The notes: generated by a model not told the origin, from the letters alone. A DNA stretch of 44,524 bases from Spirochaetes bacterium GWB1_36_13 (GCA_001829155.1 MIAO01000095.1:1-44524); one strand, 5' to 3'; shown: positions 18,301 through 26,753, counted from the first letter of the stretch. Made by a program: numbers and translations.

Positions 18301-21300
18301 TGCTGGGAGTCAGCGTAGAAAATCTGAAAACTTATTATGCCGGCGACTGGAATGCTTTGAATCAGCATCTTTATCAAAGTTACAACAGTTTAAAAGCCAA
18401 TTACAGCAATCTTGAGACCGGTGTTTCTTATATTTACGATAAGTATGTTTCCGGATCGGCTCAGGCGGTCAGCATCAGCCAGGCTGTGGTAGATTCAATT
18501 GCAGTTAAGGAAAATAATCTTACAACTTCTCTTCAAAATACTATCAGTCAGTCTGTTGTTGATATTTATAGTGAAATGGAAACCAATATTATTGCCGGAA
18601 TTGAGGCTACTCTCACCGGAAAAACAGGCACTGTTAAAACAAAACTAGAATCTTTAAAAGATAATTTTACTTTAGAAAAGAAATTTACTGCGGATGATTT
18701 AAAGGCTTACGCATTAAGTTTAGGTTTAAGCTCTTTAATATCGGACGAACTGGAAACAAACCTTTTAGCCAGCGGTCTTGTTTCAGATTATGACACATTA
18801 AAACAAAATATCAAAAATCAAGTCTCTGCAAATCCTGAAGATGCCTTGATGAATGGGTTTATTGCCGATCAAATTCAAACTTTTCTGGAAACAGGAAGCG
18901 GGGTCAATGAATCCGAACTGAAAACTAATTTTACTTATCTTTACAATGTTTTTGAAAATCAGTGGGATAATCTTCTGGATTCCGCGTTCTTAAGCCTGAT
19001 GAATGAATTTGAGCATAACGCGAAAAATTTCAATGCCCGGACTCTGGATCTGAATATGGAAGATGAAAATGGGGCGACGACTGAAAACAGCATTATCAAT
19101 TCCGCAAAAACTCTGGTAGAAAAAGTGGTTGCCGGCGAAATCCCTTTGACCTCCGATATCCAGTCTCTTTATGAAAATGCGGTTGAGAAAATGACTCTTT
19201 ATGTCCGTTCAGGTGGAACAGAACTTTCCGGCTGGAAATATTTGTCTGCGATATCTGATCCGGCAGGCAGAGCTCCTGAAATAGAGACTAAAATGCAGAT
19301 GTATTCTCTGCTATTAAACTACAATCCAGCCACAGTAACCAATAGTTTGGATTATTTTGCTTTTCAAGATCAGGCAGCTTTTGATAACTATCTTGCCAGT
19401 GACTTGTTTTTTCAGTCAACTTATACGGCTCTCCAAACTGCTGAAAAAAACAGTCTGCTGAATTTGAAAAAGGCGATTGCAGAGCAATTGGATCAACTGG
19501 ACGGAGAGTATTATCTGGTTCGGGCGGCTTCTCTCACTTCAGTTCCTTCGGTTTCTATGAAAGAGAGTATAGAAGTTTTAAAAACCTGGGATGCTTCTCA
19601 GGTTACGGTTCAGGGATATACGGCTTTGATTCAGAATGCTTCAAATGCGGTCGAAGAAACAAAAATCACCTCATTTTATCTTCTGGCAGAGTACCTCCAG
19701 AGAATAGAAACTATTGTCAATCAGGCAGGAGTAGAGTCTGCAAAACTGAAAGTCGGCAGCATTATCGGGTCGCTTGTATTCAAAAATGGAGACGGCTCTT
19801 TCAGTTATAAACAAAGTAATGTTCTCGGTCTTCAAATTGATGCAAATGGACAGGTTCAATCTGGTTTTTCTTTAAACACTTTTACACAAGACCAATTTCA
19901 GACAGAAATGAATCAGCTGAATCAGACTATTCAGGCAATGGATCATAAACTTCAGCTGGCTGACGAAGCATCCGGTAAAATCAAGAAAAGCATTCAGAAC
20001 TATCAGGCAGCTGTAGATTCCAATACTCAAGGGCTGGAAGAAATCCAGAATGCGATTGATGCAAAGTGGAAAGAAATCCAGGAAAAAGACGCGGCATTGA
20101 AACTGCTCAATGAAAAAATGGATAAAATGCAGGCAGGTCTGAATCAAACCCATGCGTATTATATTGATCTGATGAATCAGATTGATAATCAGAATAAACA
20201 GGTGGAAGATGCCAAGCTTCAATACGATATTGCCTATGAAGTCTATGAATATGCCAATACCCCTTATCTTCAGGCAGAAGGGGAAGAGTCTTCCAGAGTG
20301 GATGCGAAACAGGTTTATGAAGAAGCGCTGGCAAAATTCACAGACTCAGAAACCCGGTACAATCAGCTGAAAAATGAACTGGCGGTCGATTCTGATCCAA
20401 ACTGGCGGGCAAGATATGTGGAAGCTAAAATCAATGAGCTGAAAAATAATCCTGAATACATGAGCCGATGGACCACTTATGAAAATCAGGTAGATGCTTT
20501 GGTTTCCGCAAGCAATCTCTTGCAGGCAGTTGAGCAGAGAACCCAGTCTCTCCAAGCTTCTGTGGATGCGAAAAAAAGCGAAGTGGATACTTATGTCAGC
20601 CAGATGTTCGGCTATCTTTCAACCGACAAGATGATTGAAGCGCTGGGAGAAGACCTTTATGAAGAGTTTATCGGGAAAATGGGATCTTATAGTTTCAATA
20701 ACTATCTTTATGCAATGGACCGTTATTATCGAAACACTTTGGCTCAAGTGGATAAAAACGGAAATGTGGCAGAGCAGCTCCAGAGGATTTTTTCAGCAGG
20801 CGGGACAGGAGACCCCTATGGAATTATGGGAATGCTGCAGGAAGTTTCCGGCGGGGATATAGAAACATGGAACGGTGCTACTTACACTGTAACAAATTGT
20901 TATCCGAATTATAATGCTCAAGGGGAGTTTATAGGAGGAGAAACTTGTGTTAATACCGTATTGCCTGATAACAGAAAACAGCTTATTTACAATATGCTTT
21001 CTCAGAATGCAGCGACCAGCCATGTGCATCAGAGTCTGGGCGAGGGATATAACGATGATACCCTGACAGCAGTGTTTAGCAAACTCAGCAGTTATCAGGG
21101 ACAAAATCTGATGGGGCAGTTTGATTTTTATAAAAATTATTCAGACCTCTATCTTCAGTATTTGGGAATGATGAACCGCGGGGGAGCGGTCGGAAAAGAT
21201 TCTTCCGAGATTAACGGGTTTCTTGAAAAATATAAAGATGTTTTCGGGAATAATCTTTGGAGTCCCGGTTATTTTCATATGACTGGAACCAATTACAAAG

Positions 21301-24300
21301 CCAGAGAACACTGGTATCAGGCTAAAGCTCAGCCGTTTTACAAAGTATGGCTGGGTGAAGGGCATGTGATCCATAACTATGCGATGGCAAGATGGAGAGC
21401 CGATGTAGATTGGAATTATAGAGTGCCGAATTCCACCCGTGTGGCGAATGTTGAAAAATATACCCATAAAGAAAAACTGGCGTATCAGGATTTACACTCT
21501 CTTCGGACAGCCTTGGAATCTGAAAGCAAGTTTCAGCTGAACCTGGCTGATATCGATGTCAATGATCCGGCTGATTTAAACCAGCTTCGGGATAAACTGG
21601 CTGCCTGTCTGGGAGTTTATAACCAGCAGGGAGAATACACAAAAGCGATTCAAATCATCGGGGCTTTAAATGCGGACAATGATTTAGACAAACTCCTTCT
21701 TTCACAGACTTTTTCTGAAGTGACTCTCAGAGGAAAAAGCGGCTATGAAAACGGAAAAATTGACTTCAGTTATATGCTTTCATCCGCAGTGAAAATTCTT
21801 TCAGGGCTTAACAGCCGGTCTATTGGAGATATGAAAGGGTATATGAGAGAAAATAATCTGGATGAAACCCTCTTTTTAAGAGAAAGACTGGCTTTGATTT
21901 CTGATAAGGCATGGGGACCTTCAGAGAGTCAAAAAATATCGGTGGTACTCGGCAATGCTTCTAATTTAAGCGGAATCCCAAATACCAGCGGAAATCTGAC
22001 CACTACCATGAGTTTTTATCACAGACAGTCCAGTATTTACAATACACTGACTCAGGATATGATTTACGGAAAAAGCCAGGATTATGAAAACGGTTATGAA
22101 GAAGGAATCGGTCAGGAATCATTTCAGCTCATGATTTCTCAGCAGGTCCGGCTGAAACAGCAGGAATGGGGTATCAAGCAGTCTGAGTTTTATCAGGATC
22201 AAAATCAGTGGAAAGAAAAAGTCTATGAGATTTTTGACAGAGGGGTAGCAGCCTGGGATCAGGAACTGAATCGTTTTAAATCAGAATGGCAGACTTGGAT
22301 CGATACCACAAAAAACAAAATGACAAAACTTGAATCGGCTGCAAAAGTAGAGTTGGCTTCTTTTGATAAAAAAGCGGCTGACTGGGCATCCAAATCTTAT
22401 GAAAATGCGGCTAAGGGAATCGCGGTTGAGTTTTCTCAGGATCAAATCGATGCAGTGAAATCTAAAATGACGGAAGTGATTGAAAAAAGTGTTGATTTCG
22501 GAAGTAAAGAAGACCTGAAAACTCAAATCGATAAAATGAGTCAGGATGTGCTTTCCAAAACCAGCTCGCTGGGGATCCCTTCTTTTATGTTTGATAAGGC
22601 GAAAATGGCGGATACCAATTTTACATTCAGCATGATGAAAGACAACAATCTTTTAGGCGCAATGCAGAATCAGATGGGCGCAACCTTGAATCAGTATCAG
22701 GCGACTATTGCCAAAATGAATAACCTGAAAATCATGGAAAATATGGAAAAACTGGTGAAACAAAGCCGGGATTCCATCATTAAACAGGATCAGGAGTATT
22801 TTGACAAAGTAGTTCCGGGATTTATGAACCGTGAATTTGGCTACCAGTTTAACGGTTCCAGTTATTATCGGGAAGTAGTAGAAAGTGTTACTTTGATTGG
22901 AGTGGATTATAAGACTCAGTATATCGGGGCTTATCAGAAATATAAAGTACCGGATGTGACCATAGATATAAAAGTACTAAATAAAGATCGTGATGTGGTA
23001 CAGTTTAGCCCTTCTTCAGTAGTAGAACTTTCAGATATCGAAATGAATACAGTTTATGATATTGCTACTGCTCAAGTAAATTTGCAAATTGAAAAAATTG
23101 AAAAAGAATTCCAAGAAAATGTAGATAGACAAATTAGCTCTGATGAAGGAGCAAAGGGAATAATAATCCAAGCTGTAGAAGCTCAGGAAGAGGAAAGAAT
23201 CAAAGCGGAAGCGGGTTTTTCTGCAAGTTTTTGGGATATTCCAATTGCTCCTGGATTCCCTTTAAGTATTGGAAGCATTACCAAAATAGCGGCTTCTATT
23301 GTGTTGACTGCTACTGGTGCCGGTGCTTTATTGGCAGCTGGAATAATGGCGACCATGTCTTTTACCGAAAGTATAGCCAGAGGGAATAATTTCTGGTCTG
23401 CACTGGGCGGAGCTACGATGCAGTTTGCAACTTCTATGATACCGGGTGGAGATACTATATTGGGAAGTATTGCGAGTAATTTTGCCAAATCAACTTTGAA
23501 TAATGTAGGCGGGCGTCTGTTATCTGGTCAGGGATTCAGTAGCTGGAAAGATTTTGGAAATATGATGGCAGGAAGTGCTGTTCAAGGAATAGCAGGAGGT
23601 TTAACTTCTACTATAGGGAAAGGTGATTTTCTTGGAGGACGAGAAGGTGGTTTCTGGTCAAATTTAGGCTCTACTGTTATAAGAGACACAACAACAGGAG
23701 CACTGGGGGGAATCTCTAATCGGTTAGTTTCAGGTGAAGGTTTCGATGGTTGGAAAGATTTTGGAAATGTAGTGGGATTAGGTGCTGCAAAAGGAGCTAT
23801 TTCAGGAACAGCTAGAGGCTTGGCAACGGGTGTTGTAAATCAAATCAGAATTGCAGGTAATGGAAAAAGTCAATGGGATGTTGTCAATCAAACTAGAAAT
23901 TATCAAAAAGGGAGTGCCTGGAATACTTTTGCGGCAAATTTAACTGATAAGGCGATCAATGGAATTGGAAATGTTTTTACAAACGAAATAGACCGGGTAA
24001 GTTTAAAGTATGAGATGAAAAGAAAGAATCCAAAGATAAGTGATGCAGAAATTGAAAAGGCTTTAAACGATAAAGGGGACTGGAAAAAAGCAGTCATGAC
24101 TCAGACAAGTGAAATTATCGTTTCTGGAGTGAAAGATCTGACCATTATGGGAATTAATGGATTAGCAGATACAAAATGGAGCGAAAAAGACGGTAAATAT
24201 AAAACGGATGAGGGGAAAAGTAAATCAGAACAACAATATTATAATAATTCTCTACAAAGTTTTGCGGGGACTTTAGGAGAGGTCGGAGGAAGATTAGGGG

Positions 24301-25121
24301 CTAATCTTGTAATAAATGCTATTGCAAATAATGATAATTATAAACTAGATGTTTATAAATTTAAATTTTCTCATGTAACTGATACATTGGGCTTTCTGTG
24401 GGACGCGGGAGCAAAAAAAACAGTTGAAGAAGAAAAAAAAGCAGAGCAGGATGCAGCGAATAAAAAAACTGAAGAAGCAAATACTCAAACAAAAATCAAT
24501 GTCGATCAAAAAAATGAAGAAGTAAATGCTCAAACGCAAGCCAATGGAGGTCAAAATCTTAAAAAAGAAAAAACGGAGAACGGATTCTTATCTTCTGTAG
24601 GAAATTGGCTTGTTACAGCAGGAAAAAATGTAGGAAATTGGTTTGTTACAGCAGGAAAAAATCTCTGGGCTACAATTACGGGGGAAAAGAAAATGGAAGT
24701 TTGCAAGAATGGTTATGATTCATCTGGAAGATGTACCGATAAAGGAAGGGATCCATTTGATTCAACTAAAGACGGTAATGGAACTAGTGAAATGAACTTC
24801 TTTCAAGCATATCAATATTATAATGAAAAAAACAGGAATTTTACCCACAATTCACAAAAAAATCCATACGATATTTGGAGTACAATTAAGTCTTTTGCTT
24901 TTAAAGCAGATGATTTTGAAGCAGCAGTAGGTTGGGCTGCAAATGAATTTATAGAAGATAGATATTATTTTAAAGAAAAAAATATATCAGAATCTAGTCT
25001 CAGAACAAAAAAAGATAGTGAATTAAAGGCAAGTGAAGAGAGAATTAAAGAATTAACAAAGAAAGCTTTAGATAAAGATAAGTATGAACTGAAAAAAAAC
25101 ATCTATTCAAGAATTTACTAA
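15387..25121 (+). CDS. Giant (~3,240 aa) secreted coiled-coil protein; resembles my recollection of the Leptospira 'TIGR04388' large-protein family
   Basis: Uninterrupted 9.7-kb ORF. Start ATG 15387 with GAGGGG SD. Signal peptide GSKKIISLWILVSFFSSMIAPNIFA^AYDYQ. Long Gln/Asn/Glu-rich coiled-coil body with Trp-containing helical blocks. Gly/Ala-rich hydrophobic region, then AT-rich charged tail. Family assignment is from memory. Confidence 0.85.
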   Translation: MGSKKIISLWILVSFFSSMIAPNIFAAYDYQKYNQKKLTELFDRAKTAKDEGVYQQIVNTGLSVIEAGWEQDFDAYIKEQGIDPQQALLEKQEEQKKLKQELADKAAQEQKNWKIKQEAKKIIEEQNGQIQEFQAGIETKVKDYILQYYDGRDEGIKNLFNQYLETEANTSKTELLNTLKENLQTKLANLEGYHDGIDQTVDAVYKEWDIDLSNILIRNNNKFNTETSMDIYSLKANAEKEDAELVVGNVLNQTQSGLKTVESNIFDMIQNQVNFQEAGNGSYAENISIELRKELEKGINLWNQARQDLVNQYEQKLLAGNQLLETGIQEWENVFEKLLKERNTWIEKTRSQIEQGFAEWENKTNEMNANFTDIQNKLSEYLSDKQENWETYGQQVFQNLASANSMVSDIEKQLVWMDETVKGRQVQIADELAQKNAQLTSVVNNGQYVFKNNENAVVVTSRDFTAQEIYSSPLMVRVLGYNPMDYIMAGFCWDMGCVPAIPPAYANYSLPGNTWATGNGTKTQYYCNGYPIADPQSCSYSDFPGVLTSSVVADPTVMNASVKLAYQELLGMNYVMVNGQPVLQVQVNEAFGSRWVNTGGVWKLSADGVSYKKTTYQISVDQANHLMLLSGAVNNAGMTSVARWMEEIQVYQNEKVNVTNLRNQLLTSFASMEDMYLNQGLNPYNQSAADGVLSSETANNSDMYMMSNAEFEFEQSKNEYEYFRKRLLIAQAVYEYAAADSSLRDTAAETLQKMQNAQQVLQTKKNEYNNLTTLLGSFENGQYQTEYQKQVITTLPNGEKEVSYVTETLTLEALRQQVAATQSDIQAMITALDGTDQTDGLKDQYNNLLKQMLLAQNASVKEGYKKEGFTAYSDYTTLINDYFDAISRINFNRGSEGTSFLQSVFGKESASNQNPDTLTRENGVMESYVSSKNQLAQFTSFTGYNNGFLKTAFSYLDSASIDYENQSKLSNMLGVSVENLKTYYAGDWNALNQHLYQSYNSLKANYSNLETGVSYIYDKYVSGSAQAVSISQAVVDSIAVKENNLTTSLQNTISQSVVDIYSEMETNIIAGIEATLTGKTGTVKTKLESLKDNFTLEKKFTADDLKAYALSLGLSSLISDELETNLLASGLVSDYDTLKQNIKNQVSANPEDALMNGFIADQIQTFLETGSGVNESELKTNFTYLYNVFENQWDNLLDSAFLSLMNEFEHNAKNFNARTLDLNMEDENGATTENSIINSAKTLVEKVVAGEIPLTSDIQSLYENAVEKMTLYVRSGGTELSGWKYLSAISDPAGRAPEIETKMQMYSLLLNYNPATVTNSLDYFAFQDQAAFDNYLASDLFFQSTYTALQTAEKNSLLNLKKAIAEQLDQLDGEYYLVRAASLTSVPSVSMKESIEVLKTWDASQVTVQGYTALIQNASNAVEETKITSFYLLAEYLQRIETIVNQAGVESAKLKVGSIIGSLVFKNGDGSFSYKQSNVLGLQIDANGQVQSGFSLNTFTQDQFQTEMNQLNQTIQAMDHKLQLADEASGKIKKSIQNYQAAVDSNTQGLEEIQNAIDAKWKEIQEKDAALKLLNEKMDKMQAGLNQTHAYYIDLMNQIDNQNKQVEDAKLQYDIAYEVYEYANTPYLQAEGEESSRVDAKQVYEEALAKFTDSETRYNQLKNELAVDSDPNWRARYVEAKINELKNNPEYMSRWTTYENQVDALVSASNLLQAVEQRTQSLQASVDAKKSEVDTYVSQMFGYLSTDKMIEALGEDLYEEFIGKMGSYSFNNYLYAMDRYYRNTLAQVDKNGNVAEQLQRIFSAGGTGDPYGIMGMLQEVSGGDIETWNGATYTVTNCYPNYNAQGEFIGGETCVNTVLPDNRKQLIYNMLSQNAATSHVHQSLGEGYNDDTLTAVFSKLSSYQGQNLMGQFDFYKNYSDLYLQYLGMMNRGGAVGKDSSEINGFLEKYKDVFGNNLWSPGYFHMTGTNYKAREHWYQAKAQPFYKVWLGEGHVIHNYAMARWRADVDWNYRVPNSTRVANVEKYTHKEKLAYQDLHSLRTALESESKFQLNLADIDVNDPADLNQLRDKLAACLGVYNQQGEYTKAIQIIGALNADNDLDKLLLSQTFSEVTLRGKSGYENGKIDFSYMLSSAVKILSGLNSRSIGDMKGYMRENNLDETLFLRERLALISDKAWGPSESQKISVVLGNASNLSGIPNTSGNLTTTMSFYHRQSSIYNTLTQDMIYGKSQDYENGYEEGIGQESFQLMISQQVRLKQQEWGIKQSEFYQDQNQWKEKVYEIFDRGVAAWDQELNRFKSEWQTWIDTTKNKMTKLESAAKVELASFDKKAADWASKSYENAAKGIAVEFSQDQIDAVKSKMTEVIEKSVDFGSKEDLKTQIDKMSQDVLSKTSSLGIPSFMFDKAKMADTNFTFSMMKDNNLLGAMQNQMGATLNQYQATIAKMNNLKIMENMEKLVKQSRDSIIKQDQEYFDKVVPGFMNREFGYQFNGSSYYREVVESVTLIGVDYKTQYIGAYQKYKVPDVTIDIKVLNKDRDVVQFSPSSVVELSDIEMNTVYDIATAQVNLQIEKIEKEFQENVDRQISSDEGAKGIIIQAVEAQEEERIKAEAGFSASFWDIPIAPGFPLSIGSITKIAASIVLTATGAGALLAAGIMATMSFTESIARGNNFWSALGGATMQFATSMIPGGDTILGSIASNFAKSTLNNVGGRLLSGQGFSSWKDFGNMMAGSAVQGIAGGLTSTIGKGDFLGGREGGFWSNLGSTVIRDTTTGALGGISNRLVSGEGFDGWKDFGNVVGLGAAKGAISGTARGLATGVVNQIRIAGNGKSQWDVVNQTRNYQKGSAWNTFAANLTDKAINGIGNVFTNEIDRVSLKYEMKRKNPKISDAEIEKALNDKGDWKKAVMTQTSEIIVSGVKDLTIMGINGLADTKWSEKDGKYKTDEGKSKSEQQYYNNSLQSFAGTLGEVGGRLGANLVINAIANNDNYKLDVYKFKFSHVTDTLGFLWDAGAKKTVEEEKKAEQDAANKKTEEANTQTKINVDQKNEEVNAQTQANGGQNLKKEKTENGFLSSVGNWLVTAGKNVGNWFVTAGKNLWATITGEKKMEVCKNGYDSSGRCTDKGRDPFDSTKDGNGTSEMNFFQAYQYYNEKNRNFTHNSQKNPYDIWSTIKSFAFKADDFEAAVGWAANEFIEDRYYFKEKNISESSLRTKKDSELKASEERIKELTKKALDKDKYELKKNIYSRIY
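23460..23850 (+). repeat. Two ~68-69-aa imperfect tandem repeats inside the giant protein tail
   Basis: LGSIASNFAKSTLNNVGGRLLSGQGFSSWKDFGNMMAGSAVQGIAGG versus LGSTVIRDTTTGALGGISNRLVSGEGFDGWKDFGNVVGLGAAKGAISG. Identical 18-mer TGGAAAGATTTTGGAAAT at 23544 and 23751. Confidence 0.85.
24597..24662 (+). repeat. Near-perfect 33-bp tandem duplication in the giant gene
   Basis: GTAGGAAATTGGCTTGTTACAGCAGGAAAAAAT followed by GTAGGAAATTGGTTTGTTACAGCAGGAAAAAAT (1 mismatch); encodes VGNWLVTAGKN VGNWFVTAGKN. Confidence 0.95.
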
Positions 25122-25134
25122 AAAATTAATAAAC

Positions 25135-25167
25135 CTGCTTCTCCTTGAGGTATAGAAGGAGAAGCAG
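25135..25167. terminator. Perfect 12-bp stem hairpin between giant gene and downstream lipoprotein (terminator/attenuator candidate)
   Basis: CTGCTTCTCCTT (25135-25146) - GAGGTATAG - AAGGAGAAGCAG (25156-25167). No T-tract on + strand. Confidence 0.6.
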
Positions 25168-25189
25168 ACTTAAAAAAACGGAAATATGA

Positions 25190-26050
25190 ATGAATATAAA
25201 CAGGAAAATATTTTTTTTTATTTGTTTTTATCAATTATTTTTATCAGGATGCGGATCTTCTTATCCTATAAAAGTTTCAGAAATACTGACAGAAAATCCT
25301 GTTGTAGTGATTCTTTATAATGGGATTCCAATTATGTCTGAAAATGGAAAGGGATTAGATATCCTTTTAAAAGAAAAATTTTTAGAAAAATATCCCAGTT
25401 TAAGAATTAATATATTAGCTCAATTTGATGAAAATGGGAAGTTAAAATATTTCAAGTATCCTGGTTATGATTATTTATTTCTGGACAAACAGATTATTTC
25501 TTCTTCTCCAATATTTATTATTTTTATTGATTCTAAAATTGATGATTATATATATAATGATATAATAAAAGAAAAAGATTCTAATGGAAATGTCATAGAA
25601 AAAGAAGACCTGGATAATTATACAAAAGAAAAAAAGTTGACAATCAGTATAATTTATTATAATTTAAAAAACTCAAAAGAATTTAAATCATTAAAAAATT
25701 TTAAAAAATATGATGAACTGGTAAAAAAATATCCTTTGAATGAAAAAAGTTATCAGTTTGTAGATTTTTATTCTTCAGAGAATGCTTGTTTTTCTGGACA
25801 ATATGTATCTCAGATTTTAGAAAATGAAAGAACTGAATCTACTTTGGTATCTTCTTTATTGAATAAAAATAATTTATTGACCAATATATTAGATATTGTA
25901 TTTGTTTTATCCAATGCAGATCAGTCTGTAAAAAGATACCAGTATGCAATAAACAGCGAGAAAATTGTTGAAGAATTTACTGAGAAGATAAAAGAGGAAT
26001 TGTATTTAATTAAAAATAAAAAAAAATATTATGATTTTAAATGGTATTAA
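25190..26050 (+). CDS. AT-rich lipoprotein of unknown function, candidate partner of the giant protein tail
   Basis: Lipoprotein signal NRKIFFFICFYQLFLSGCGSSYP. No family recognised. Confidence 0.75.
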   Translation: MNINRKIFFFICFYQLFLSGCGSSYPIKVSEILTENPVVVILYNGIPIMSENGKGLDILLKEKFLEKYPSLRINILAQFDENGKLKYFKYPGYDYLFLDKQIISSSPIFIIFIDSKIDDYIYNDIIKEKDSNGNVIEKEDLDNYTKEKKLTISIIYYNLKNSKEFKSLKNFKKYDELVKKYPLNEKSYQFVDFYSSENACFSGQYVSQILENERTESTLVSSLLNKNNLLTNILDIVFVLSNADQSVKRYQYAINSEKIVEEFTEKIKEELYLIKNKKKYYDFKWY

Positions 26051-26165
26051 TTTTATTTATTTTGAAAAATATAAGTAAATTTTGAGGAGTTTATGAAAAA
26101 TGTTAAAAATTGGACAAGGATACTTGTTTTTAATAAATTTTATCTTAAAAAAGAGGGTTATATAA

Positions 26166-26747
26166 TTGTTGATAAATAATAAGAAAATTTTAATATTGCT
26201 TTTGGTTTTTTTATTTTCCTGTGAGGGAAAAATTGTCCGTTCGGATTTTCTGATAGAGGAAAAACAGATTGGCGCAAATGAAAAGATTCTGATCCTTCCG
26301 GTTACGGTTTTGAAAGGGATTGATCTGGGCACAGACGCTTTAAAAATTATGTTTGATACAATTATCAGCACAGAAATCAGAAAAGAAGGTTTTTCTATTA
26401 TTTCTCCTGAAGAAGTGAAAGTCTTTCTTTCCGGCTCCGGGATAGAAACCAAAAATCTGGATGAAACAGAGCTGAATAAAATTCAGCCTGATACAATGAA
26501 AATGATTATCGAACATTTTCAACCCGCATATATTTTAAAACCTGTTTTTATTCTTCATCAGAAAGAAGAAATCTTAAATATTTTAAATATTTTTATCTCT
26601 CTCAAGCTCTATCAGTCAAATGGGGATAAAATCAGGATCATCAGTGATCATTATGAGGGGGAAAACGGGTTGGAGTCGGTTGTGATTCAGAATGTTTTAA
26701 ATCAGTCTATTGAGAGGCTTTTGAATAAATTGATGAAGGAAGAGTAG
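26166..26747 (+). CDS. Small lipoprotein with TolB/LpoB-like N-terminal region (tentative)
   Basis: TTG start; lipobox LLLVFLFSCEGK. NEKILILPVTVLKGIDLGTDALKIMFDTIISTEIRKEGFSIISPEEV resembles periplasmic lipoproteins of the TolB-N/LpoB/CsgG type. Confidence 0.6.
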   Translation: MLINNKKILILLLVFLFSCEGKIVRSDFLIEEKQIGANEKILILPVTVLKGIDLGTDALKIMFDTIISTEIRKEGFSIISPEEVKVFLSGSGIETKNLDETELNKIQPDTMKMIIEHFQPAYILKPVFILHQKEEILNILNIFISLKLYQSNGDKIRIISDHYEGENGLESVVIQNVLNQSIERLLNKLMKEE

Positions 26748-26753
26748 AAGAGA

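Noticed and set aside
15173-24554. Numerous 60-138 aa antisense ORFs opposite the giant gene and neighbouring CDSs (e.g. 19872-20222, 20793-21104, 23183-23488)
   Set aside because: Expected by chance opposite a long coding frame; no recognisable domains or start signals.
24750-24790. EF-hand-like DSTKDGNGTSE loop in the giant tail
   Set aside because: Does not match the DxDxDG spacing well; too weak to call.
22930-25121. Specific named toxin domain (nuclease, deaminase, ADP-ribosyltransferase) in the giant tail
   Set aside because: No recognisable catalytic motif; only the cassette-like organisation and composition support the toxin-like hypothesis.
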